NCBI RefSeq assembly: GCF_029784135.1
Contig: NC_073746.1
Span: 103,060,515-103,124,514 of the forward strand
Direction of reading: 5' to 3'
Origin: Toxorhynchites rutilus septentrionalis
Lineage: Eukaryota; Arthropoda; Insecta; Diptera; Culicidae
DNA length: 64,000 bases
The position numbers were made by a program, and so were the translations under genes. The notes under the pieces were generated by a model. The model saw only the letters and a list, made by a program, of their open reading frames with translations, made no database searches and was not told the DNA's origin. Shown here in pieces: positions 54,749 to 64,000 of the stretch (positions are counted from its first letter, which is position 1; every line of letters begins with the position of its first letter).

Positions 54749-55320
54749 CTATTTGACCCGGCGAACTTCGTCCCGCTCAAATGGATTTTTTTTACATGAA
54801 TTCTTTCGATCATTCACGTTTTCTTACTAAACGAACGTTCGTGGGTTTAATCGCAGAACTCTTCATTGATTGATTGATAAATTTTAATTTTAATTTCCTG
54901 TTACTTCTACCAAAATTCGTCATTATAATTAGTTTTATTTTTAGACATAATTTTCGCACAAGATTCTTGATTCACTATAACATGTTTCCCCGTTACATGG
55001 AATACATGGAATACAAAGCGCGTTAATCCACCTGAGAATCTTTTGCCATTTTCGGTCACACCAACAGAACACGCTCAACTTCGCAAATGCGAAATCCAGT
55101 TGGACCCACAACGATGAGATTGTAGAACATGCTTTTTTATTTTTTTAACTTTCCCTCGAAGTTTAAAAAAACGAAATTCTTTCTCGCCATAACATTGATC
55201 TACGGGCACAGATGAATACAACAAAATAAAGACGACTCAAATCGGACGGAAGAATCGTGAAAATCGGGATTCACGCTTAGCAACATGTTTGGCGTTCCAT
55301 TTTTATTTATATAAATTTCT
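54749..55320 (-). mobile_element. Helitron 3' portion
   Basis: On the minus strand it ends gcgggacgaagttcgccggg then tcaaatag, a decayed CTAG. Collinear blocks aacgtgaatg, atcaatcaatgaa, gagttctgcg, gtaacgggg and aaaaatggaacgcc mark the family. The tandem units are absent. Confidence 0.65.
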
Positions 55321-56549
55321 CATTGTTTCATACTGCCTACAATCTTTTTACTATCATTATAGTTTGAAAATTGTCTATCTTCTATTTTATCTACGCAAAC
55401 TGGAATAAATGAATAGTATTTTTATGTTCCTTGAATAGTAATCGCTTCCGAATATTGTTCATTAAGCTGTTGTTTGATAATCATACTCTGTTACATAGGA
55501 AAAAAATAGTTAGTAGCTCACCTTCTCTCGCTTTTGAACCCAATAGTTCGAATAGTTCCTTTGCAAAAATTCCACTCAACATCTATTTAATAGTTATTCT
55601 TAAATTGGAAAAGACTGAAAAAGTTCTTTCTATTTTGAATAAATTTTGTTCAAATTAAAATGCTTTCCTTGACGTATAAAACCAATCATTTTTGAGATAA
55701 ACAAGTTAACGGGTATTGAATGATGACGCAAATCTTCGAAAATTACTACAAAACATAAATGATTGAACATGCCTTTTCCTTGAGATCGATCGCAAATCGA
55801 TGGATAGTTACTTGCTGCGCATTCTAGTGATGCCTTTCAACTTGATTCTGTAGTACAAAAGTAAAATATTCTGAAAAATCACATATAGCTCCTTCCACAA
55901 GTACCGTTTTGTCTCAAATTCCGAACACGGAGGCTTTGATAACCATAAAACAGTGTCTCAATGAATGGAACTTTTTCGCGATATTAATTTGATTTTTGGA
56001 TACAATAGGCTCTTCTTTTTTCATTTCACTACAATAAATTTGATTTTAAAATGCATTTTCATGGTGAAAAACTGAAAATTTATTTAATCACATTTGTCTC
56101 AAACTCCAAACATAATTTTTGTAACTGACTCAGATTCCGAATCCTTTTGTATTAAATTCCGAAAATACAATTAAAAAAAATCATAGCTTTTGAACTAACG
56201 GATCGATTCAGATGATCGATATGTCAAATTAAAGCCAATTAGCTAGTCTTTTTTTGGAAAAATAATATGCTTGCAAAAATTTGGATTTTATTTCCGTAAT
56301 TATTGGTATTTGGTATTTGTTTTTTATAGTTTACATGATTTCGGAACCAAGGGCGCTATATTTTTTATATTTTTTCTTGAAGTTGAGGTTTTATTTAGAT
56401 AAAATGTTCAAAAACCAGGGATTTGATTTTTTCTCGTTTTCCAATTATGATTTTCCAAATTTGCGATGTTTTGGTTGCGGTAGCTCATTAGACAGAAAAT
56501 AGGAACATGAACAATCCATCTTTTCTGCGCGTGTAATTTTTCAAAGAAG
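55321..56549. other. No supported gene
   Basis: Very AT-rich. Phe/Leu-rich open frames (55431-55658, 56281-56502) are what such base composition produces. Confidence 0.4.
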
Positions 56550-56800
56550 ACCAGCTAGTTGGCTTTAATTTGATATTTCGATCCTCTGAATCGGTCTAGT
56601 AATTCAAAAGTTATGAATTTTTTATCCTTTATAGAAAACGGGGAAAATTTTGATTTTTCGAACCACCGTAAAATTAAGCGGGCACCCTCACGAAACAATT
56701 AAAAAAATACTGTTCATATATTTTGTGATAAGGAACAAAACTATCAATTTTCATGAAAATCTGAGAATATATGTTTGGCATGGAATGGCTGTATAGCAGT
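56550..56800 (+). repeat. Dispersed repeat, second copy of 19230-19550
   Basis: Blocks ccagctagttggctttaatttgat, gaaccaccgtaaaatta, gggcaccct and tttggcatggaatggctgta align in order with the first copy. Confidence 0.65.
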
Positions 56801-57845
56801 TCCAATTAGACAAAGACATCATGGAATTCTCTAAAAGCTCTATTATTCATTCTTCGACATCTAAGTCGTATATTTTCCAATTCCGATGCCATATCATAAA
56901 TACATACTCATTTCAATGAAGATTTTTGCATGAAAAAATAGTTTCTCGTCCATTTATAGTATATTCTTACCTTTTCTAGCACTTAACATGATAGTTAAAA
57001 CAACTACAAAAACTGAAATATTTTGTTAAGCGGGGTTTCTTCCTCAAATCCTAGTTCAGAAATATTACTTTCCATGAGATTTGGGCAATTTTTGAATACT
57101 TTTTACACGATCCTTGTAAAAGGTATTCAATTTGTACTTCATTCTTCTCATCTGAACTATCTCTTGCTTCTCACTTGATTAACACTTGTTTGTTACTTTC
57201 TTATCGCTTGCTTGTGTCGTTGCTGCATCAGTACTGTTTTATATACCAACACCAACTTGAAACAACTATAAGGTACTGTGGGGAATATGATGAGTCTGTT
57301 AAATTCTATGAATTTTGGAGAATTATGTTCGACATTATTATTTCAAACTTATTTTGGATCTTCGTTCAAATGATTAAAACTTCAAATGGAATATCATATA
57401 AAAATATATAAATGTAAATGGCAGTGTAGATAAACGCAAAACCTATGCGATTGACAAACGCAAGATGTCGCGTAATTAATATCGTACAGGGGCAAAAGAG
57501 AGAACGAATCGGATAGGGTATGCAAAGAAAAGAGAAAGCGAATTTTAATGTGTTTCGTGATTGAGGTTGACTTCTCCCGTGATTCAGTGTACGATCTTTG
57601 GTGCAATAGGACGTGAAAATATCGGCGTGCGAAAAGTCGACCAGAAGTACGAAAGGTACGTATCTGTCTGACCATAAAAAATATACCAACGTGCATACTT
57701 GTAAAAAACTTGGGGTATGTATGTGTTAGAAAACTGGAGAATGTTACTCCTCTATTCATCAAGTTCTAATTTTCGATTTGACCATTTTTCATTATTTCGA
57801 ATTGATTTAAATATATTTCACAAATTGATTGCTTTTTATTCGTGA
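56801..57845. other. No supported gene
   Basis: AT-rich spacer. Overlapping open frames at 57366-57762 (minus) have no recognisable domain. Confidence 0.4.
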
Positions 57846-59290
57846 CTAGCTGACCCGGCAAACTGCGTCCCGCCAAAAATTTGTTTTTTGTTATCAATAC
57901 CTTCAAACATTCACGTTTTCTTACTATGAGCAAGTTCATGGGTCCAATCGCAGAACTATTCATTGATTGATCTTCTATTCGTCTCCGTTGAATTTATTTT
58001 TTACTATAAAATTCCTAGCATGGAATAAATGTTTTATACAGAAAATATGATAGAATAAAGACAGCCCTAAATCGGACAATGCCTTCCTCGAGTTCTGCTC
58101 TTACCAACACATCTGGCGAAACTTTTTTATTTGGTATAGATAGAAGAAGATGTAGGAGTGCGTTTTATCACATTAAAATCCATTTCCAGTTTCGAAAAAA
58201 GATCAATTTCGCTAGCGCAAACATCAAATGGACTAACAGCACTTGTCACTATATAACTGTAGAACATATGGGAATTTAATTTCCTGAATTTTCCCTTTTT
58301 CCTTCAGAGTTCTCCGAAAATTTTCAATTGCCTCCAAAACCTCCAGATGCCAAATTTGATTTCATTTGCTCGATTAGTTCTCGAGTTATGCAGAAATTTG
58401 TGTTTCATTCGTATGGCAGCCCCCCCTTTAAGAGGGGGGTGGAGAGCCTAACTACCATAGAAATATTTATTGCACCCTAATACCTCAACATACCTAATTT
58501 GGTTTCATTTGCTTGAATAATTCTCGAGTAATGCAGAAATTTATGTTTCATTTGTATGGCAGCCCCTCCTTAGAGAGGTGGAGGTGGAGAGTCTAACCAT
58601 CATAGAAATATTTATTGCACCCTAAAACCTCCATATGCTCAATTTGGTTCCATTTGCTTGATTAGGTCTCGAGTTATGCAGACATTTGTGTTTCATTTGT
58701 ATGGCAGCATTTGGCATTAGTGGAGAGTCTAACTACCATAGAAACATTTATTGCACCCTAAAACCTCAATATGCCTAATTTGGTTCCATGTTCTTGAACA
58801 ATTCTCGAGTAATGCAGAAATTTGTGTTTCATTTGTATGGCACCCCCCGTTAAAGAGGGGGTGGAGAGTCCAACCACCATAGAAACATTTACTGCACACT
58901 AAAATCTCAATATGCCTAATTTGATTTCATTTGCTTGAATAACTCTTGAGGAATGCAGAAATTTGTGTTTCATTTGTATGGCAGCCCCCCCCCCTTAGAG
59001 AGGGGGGTGGAGAGTCTAACCACCATAGAAATATTCATTGCACTCTAAAACCTCAATATGCCTAATTTGGTGTCATTTGCTTGAATATTGAATAATTCTC
59101 GTGTAATGCAGAAATTTGTGTTTCATTTGTATGGCAGCACAATCCCCCCCCCTAAGAGAGGGGGGAGGGGTCTCAAACTATCACGAAAACCTTCCCCGGG
59201 CCCACAAACTCCTACATACCAATTTTCATGTTGATCAGTTCAGTAATCTCCGAGCCCATAAGAATCAGACCGACAGACAGAAATGAAATT
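57846..59290 (-). mobile_element. Non-autonomous Helitron with about six tandem units
   Basis: On the minus strand it ends ggcgggacgcagtttgccgg then gtcagCTAG. Internal units of about 130-160 bp (gccatacaaatgaaacacaa, agaaattattcaagc-like, ggttttagggtgcaat, cctcccc) repeat from about 58320 to 59200. Positions 58050-58290 contain the aagtggaaatgg/agcgttgttag block. The far end has the tctgtctgtcggtctgattc motif seen at the starts of other copies. Confidence 0.82.
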
Positions 59291-59582
59291 GAGCCTCATA
59301 CCATAAATAAACCACATGACATAATTTATTCAAGCATTGCAATCAAAAATTATCCACTCTTCTAGAAAAGTTTACTTCTAGATTAAAAAGACTACAAAAA
59401 CATTCGAGAATGGCCAAATTTTATTCTCAAATCACTGTATCTCAGAAAGGGTAACACTTAGCAAACTTTTGACAGCAAATATGGCGTACTTTCATAAAAT
59501 CGGGTCTTAAGACAATTATAGAAAACATTTCAACAATTTACAAAAATCCAACTACGAAAACCCAACAAGCCGGCTTGCGATC

Positions 59583-61748
59583 ACAATTCGTATAGGCCGA
59601 TTGCAATGTTATTTGTTAGAGAAAATGATTCTACTTCGTTTGGACAAGTGGGTTGAAACGAACAATTTGCTGTCAAATACGCAGTTTGGCTTCCGCCGAG
59701 GTAAAGGGACGAATGATTGTCTCGCGCTGCTATCTTCTGAAATCCAAATCGCATTTGCTCGTAAAGAACAAATGGCTTCCGTTTTTCTCGATATCAAAGG
59801 GGCATTTGATTCCATGGAAATTCTCTCATAAACGTGGACTTTCGCCAATTCTGAATAATTTCATGTACAATTTACTCTCAGGAAAGCTCATGTTTTTCAA
59901 TCATGGCAGCTTGAAATCTTCTCGATACAGTTTTATGGGCCTACCACAAGGCTCCAGCCTAAGCCCCCTCTTGTACAGTTTTTACTTCAATGATATGGAT
60001 GATTGTCTAACTAGAAACTGCACGCTGAGACAACTTGCAGACGATGGAGTTATTTCCATCACGGGTACTAATCCCGCCGTTCTGCAAAAATCCTTGCAAG
60101 ATACCCTGAACAACCTGTTCATGTGGGCTCTCAAGCTGGGTATCGAATTCTCTACGGAGAAAACTGAAATGGTCGTTTTTTCTAGGAAGCACGAACCCGC
60201 CCAATTCCAGCTTCACCTATCCGGCAAAGCGATCAGGCACTCGATGTTTTTCAAATACCTTGGAGTATATTTTGACTCTAAATGTACCTGGGGAATACAC
60301 ATTGCGTATTTGAAACAGAAATGCCAGCAAAGAATCAATTTTCTCCAAACAATAACTGGAACATGGTGGGGCGCCCATCCAGGAGACCTCATTCAGTTGT
60401 ACAAAATAACGATATTATCAGTGTTAGAATATGGCAGTTTTTGCTTCCGATCAGCTGCCAGGATTCATATTCTCAAGCTGGAGAGAATACAATATCATTG
60501 CTTGCGTATAGCAATGGGGTGTTTGCATTCGACACATACGATGAGTCTCGAAGTCTTGGCAGGAGTACCCCCGCTTACTCTTCGGTTCACAGAATTATCC
60601 TACAGATTTCTCATCCGTTGCAAGATCATGAATCCATTGGTGATTGATAACTTCGAAAATCTACTCTAACTGACTCCTCAGTCAAGTTTTATGTCTTTGT
60701 ACCATGATTTCCTTACCCATGAAGTGCACCCTTCACCGAGCATCTCCAACCAAGTTTGCTTCCCATACTTTTGCAATTCCTCTGTCAATTTTGATCTGTC
60801 CATGCGACAAAAGATCCATGGAATCCCAGATCATCTACGCTCCGATTATGTTCCGCCGATATTTTCGGCAGAATATGGGAAAGTTAGATCTGATAAAATG
60901 TTCTTTACTGACGGTTAATTCATAAACGGGTCCACTTGCTTCGGCATCTTCAATGAAAATTCCAGTGCCTCTTTCAAACTCAAAGATCCCTGTTCCGTGT
61001 ATGTCGCTGAAATGGGTGCGATATACTATGCTCTAGGGATCATTGAAACACTGCCCATCGACCATTATTTTATTTTTTCAGACAGTCTTAGCTCAATAGA
61101 GGCAATCCGCTCAATGAAAGTTGATAAACGCTCATCTTATTCCTAACAAGAATAAGACATCTATTGAGTGTTGTGGTCGAAAAATTATTCAAGATTACCT
61201 TAGCATGGGTTCCCTCTCATTGCTCGATTCCGGGGAATGAGAAAGCGGACTCGCTAGCTAAGGTGGGCGCTTCAGAAGGCACACTTTTTGAAAGGCAAAT
61301 TGCTTATAACGAATTTTTTCACATTCCTCGTCAGGACACACTCATTAGTTGGCAGCGTATGTGGAGTGAAGATGAGTTCGGTCGCTGGTTACACACGATT
61401 ATCCCTAAGGTTTCGACGAAAGCTTGGTTTAAGGGATTGAATGTAGGTCGTGATTTCATTCGCGTGATATCTCGGCTTATGTCCAATCACTACAACCTAA
61501 ACGCGCATCTCTATCGCATTGGGCTCGCAGCAAACAATCTATGTGATTGTGGCGATGGCTACCACGACATCGAGCATATTGTCTGGTCGTGTATCCGATT
61601 CCATGCTGCTCGCTCTCAGCTCTCTAGAGCACTGAGAGCAAAAGGCAGACAATCGGATATCCCCGTCCGGGATATCTTAGGTAGCCGTGATCCTGATCTA
61701 CTGCTTCATCTATACCTGTTCCTCAGAAACGCCGATGTCAACGTTTAA
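59583..61748 (+). pseudogene. I-type LINE, 5'-truncated, RT and RNase H remnants
   Basis: Starts inside reverse transcriptase (SYRPIAML-type block, then TQFGFRRGKGTND, FLDIKGAFDS). A frameshift at about 59825 leads into a 338-codon frame with GLPQGSSLSPLLYSF and LRQLADDGV; the catalytic YADD is now LADD. After a stop at 60669, RNase H follows: FFTDGS with its Ser codon changed to stop (60916), VAEMGAIYYAL, FIFSDSLSSIEAI and LAWVPSHCSIPGNEKADSLA. Then comes a C-terminal Cys/His stretch CDCGDGYHDIEHIVWSC. RT plus RNase H in this order marks the I/R1/LOA group. ORF1, endonuclease and the RT start are missing. Confidence 0.85.
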
Positions 61749-62086
61749 TGATGTTTCCTTCGTTGTGTCCCTGTTTCATATCCCTCCTATCCGATCTATA
61801 AACTTTTACTTAGTCGCGGCAATACATACACACACTCTTTACAGATACACGGGCCAAAGGTTGTGCAGTCCACTGATCATTCAACAAGAGACAAAGGTTG
61901 TACCGCTCATGACAACTCTACACGAGCTGATGTTTGCGCCGGCTAGTGACCATTCTATCATGGATTCCTCGAGTCGAGAAGACGCACCACGCTAGATATG
62001 GGGTACAGACTAGGGGGGCGTTGCTGATTAATGGTCAGCTGCATCCCAATAGGAAGAATCCCGTGACGGGCACAGGTACAGAGCAT
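61749..62086 (+). other. Probable LINE 3' untranslated region
   Basis: Follows the LINE stop (aacgtttaa) without a break and carries no open frame of note. It ends where the inverted repeat begins. Confidence 0.45.
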
Positions 62087-62553
62087 TGCACTATGGTCCA
62101 TGAGGTGCATTTAAGTGGAAATTAGCATCTAGAGCTCGACAGTGATTCTCTAGACAAAAACTGTCTTCGACAAAGTTGTTACATATAATAGAGCGCTCAT
62201 TTTTATGTTATCAAAAATAGGGTGACCAAAATTTACGATGAAATAAAAAATCTAACTTTCTTATCTTTATAGATAGAGGAAAACATAGTTTGACAATATT
62301 GTAGCTCTGGTTATTTTAAGTAACTTTGTGGAACAATATTTCTTTCTATCTCTTCAAATAACCGATATAGCGCTTTTTCTCTAGGTTGAGTTAGGGTTAC
62401 CATGAAAAAAAAGGATTTTTTGCTCTAACTTTTATATGTAAAATTCTTCATCAAAACTGTCTTTGAATGATCTTTAGAGCTTTCCAATCCACGCATTTTA
62501 CGGTGCATAACTTGTATGTATCTTAATGCTACTCAAAGTTATTGATGTTTTTT
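62087..62553 (+). repeat. Left arm of a 470-bp inverted repeat
   Basis: Starts tgcactatggtcc and ends actcaaagttattgatgttt. It is repeated in inverse orientation at 63238-63707 with scattered differences. It contains no coding sequence. Confidence 0.88.
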
Positions 62554-63237
62554 CCCCGAAAACACGACCATTTCATTTGCTTGTCGTTCTTTTTGGGGCA
62601 AACATAATAAAAAATTTAAATTCACAACAGATGTACGAATAGATTTAAGAATTGAGTGTGTGTGATTATCAACATTGTAATAATTTCCTTATACCCCATC
62701 CTTTTCCTGAGAAAAATATGTCACCCTTCTAATCTCGAGTCCACCGCGAGTAATCGGTTTCCCACATTACTAACCATAGATTTAAGAAAATTGTTCATAT
62801 ATATAGTTTTAAAAATATATTTAAGATTTCGGCTCCTTTAAACTTGTGTAACTGAGCCTGTAAAAAAAAAGAAATTATAAAAAAAAATAATAAAAAATTA
62901 TTGATAGCATTTTAAAGAGCACATTTGACTCTACATAAGGTGAAACTTTCAAAAGAGTGTTATTTTTTGTATTTGAGTAAATTAAATTTGAAATTATGAG
63001 TTTTTGCATATAAATGAACAAGTTGCAATTTTTAAATGCATATAGTAAGCGTAGACTTTAAAGCAGCATCACTTCAGTTCAGTCTTATAGCCACTCAACA
63101 TGGAGGTTCAAAGAAGACACATTTTTGTTTTTGTTTTCGGTGGACGAAATATAGAAGACGTTATACAATTATTACGAGAAAAATGCCAAGATGTGTTTTG
63201 AGTGCCAGAAAGTGCCTGAAATACCAAATACTGAGCC
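62554..63237. other. Spacer of the inverted repeat, with a LINE-like 3' end
   Basis: Positions about 62725-62875 (ctcgagtccaccgcgagtaa, cggctcctttaaacttgtg, gagcctgtaaaaaaaaa) look like a LINE 3' end with A-rich tail. A related sequence lies after the right arm (ctcgagccaaccgcgagtaa at 63752). The rest is AT-rich with no gene. Confidence 0.5.
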
Positions 63238-63707
63238 AAAAAACATCAATAACTTTGAGTAGAATTAAGATACATACAAGTTATGCACCGTAAAATGCGT
63301 GGATTGGAAAGCTCTAAAAGTCAGAAGACAGAAGACAGTTTTGATGTAGAATTTTACATATAAAAGATAGAGCAAAAAAACCTTTTTTTTCATGGTAATC
63401 CTAACTCAACCTAGAGAAAAGGCGCTATATCGGTTATTTGAAGAGATAGAAAGAAATATTGTTCCACAAAGTTACTTAAAATAACCAGGGCTACAATATT
63501 TTCGAACTATGTTTACCTCTATCTATAAAGATAAGAAAGTTAGATTTTTCATTTCATCGACAATTTTGGTCACCCTATTTTTGATTACATAAAAATGAGC
63601 GCTCTATTATATGTAACAACTTTGTAGAAGACAGTTTTTGTCTAGAGAATCACTGTCGAGCTTTAGATGCTAATTTCCACTTAAATGCACTCCTGGACCA
63701 TAGTGCA
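63238..63707 (-). repeat. Right arm of the inverted repeat
   Basis: Inverse of 62087-62553, ending ggaccatagtgca. It differs by small indels, for example an extra agaagac near 63326. Confidence 0.88.
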
Positions 63708-63744
63708 TTGGAGACAGCAACATCACAATTACGAAAACACTTGT

Positions 63745-63895
63745 AATACTAACCTCGAGCCAACCGCGAGTAATCGGTTACATATTACTAACATAGTTAT
63801 AAGGCAAACATTGTCGAAATATTGAACTCCCGGCCCCGTCAGGTTGACGCCATATGAGCCTTAATAAAAATATATATTTTGGATAAAAAAAAATC
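63745..63895 (+). repeat. LINE 3'-end-like fragment
   Basis: ctcgagccaaccgcgagtaa, tcggttacatattactaaca and a later taataaaaata with A-run resemble 62725-62875. Probably the 3' end of a second, truncated LINE of the same group. The final 100 bp hold nothing recognised. Confidence 0.45.
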
Positions 63896-64000
63896 CAACT
63901 TTGAACAAAAATCTATCTTTTTTGCCCACTATTTTTTCCATATTGGCGCACTGTGCAATTAACTTTATTAGTTGTCCCCTACAACATATCAAAAAATGAA

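Overview
This looks like a transposon-rich stretch of a culicine (Aedes-like) mosquito genome. The inference rests on repeat content: several copies of a DD37E Tc1/mariner-type transposon (the ITmD37E type, described from mosquitoes), tRNA-derived SINEs, a BEL/Pao retrotransposon, non-autonomous Helitrons, many TA-flanked MITEs and I-type LINE debris in AT-rich DNA. I found no host protein-coding exon I would defend. The stretches between elements look like intergenic or long-intron sequence.

Layout. 1-7.5 kb: mariner remnants, an (AT)n tract between perfect inverted arms, Helitron pieces, a SINE, a MITE and one non-autonomous Helitron. 7.5-11.3 kb: a degraded DD37E-like transposase is interrupted by a 2.4-kb element with inverted ends that carries two histone H2A pseudogenes, with a promoter and 3' histone stem-loops still visible. 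A dead DD34E Tc1 copy follows. 11.7-14.6 kb: a relative of the H2A element whose interior is a 95-bp tandem array, then a non-autonomous PIF/Harbinger-like element with a MADF-like fragment. 16.6-27.7 kb: three DD37E copies (one intact), SINEs and a MITE with 40-bp inverted ends. 28.3-31.1 kb: a 2.7-kb inverted-end element filled with later insertions. 31-35.2 kb: several broken Tc1/mariner transposases and a SINE. 35.3-43.7 kb: a DD37E copy split by an intact 7.1-kb BEL/Pao element with apparently identical 317-bp LTRs and a single 1793-residue Gag-Pol frame. 43.7-46 kb: a Helitron and a MITE. 47-52.3 kb: a transposase remnant, a SINE nested in a SINE, and a second 95-bp-array element with two micro-insertions. 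52.8-54.1 kb: a second intact DD37E copy. 54.7-59.3 kb: two more Helitrons. 59.6-64 kb: a 5'-truncated, frameshifted I-type LINE, then a roughly 470-bp inverted repeat.

The elements do not form a pathway, but their nesting gives an order of events. The BEL/Pao insertion is younger than the DD37E copy it interrupts. SINE C is younger than SINE B. A pogo-like MITE entered the 95-bp array and its end was later duplicated. The most unusual object is the H2A-carrying element and its kinship with the 95-bp-array elements: about 270 bp of 5' sequence and a TTGACGTRGGACTA end motif are shared.
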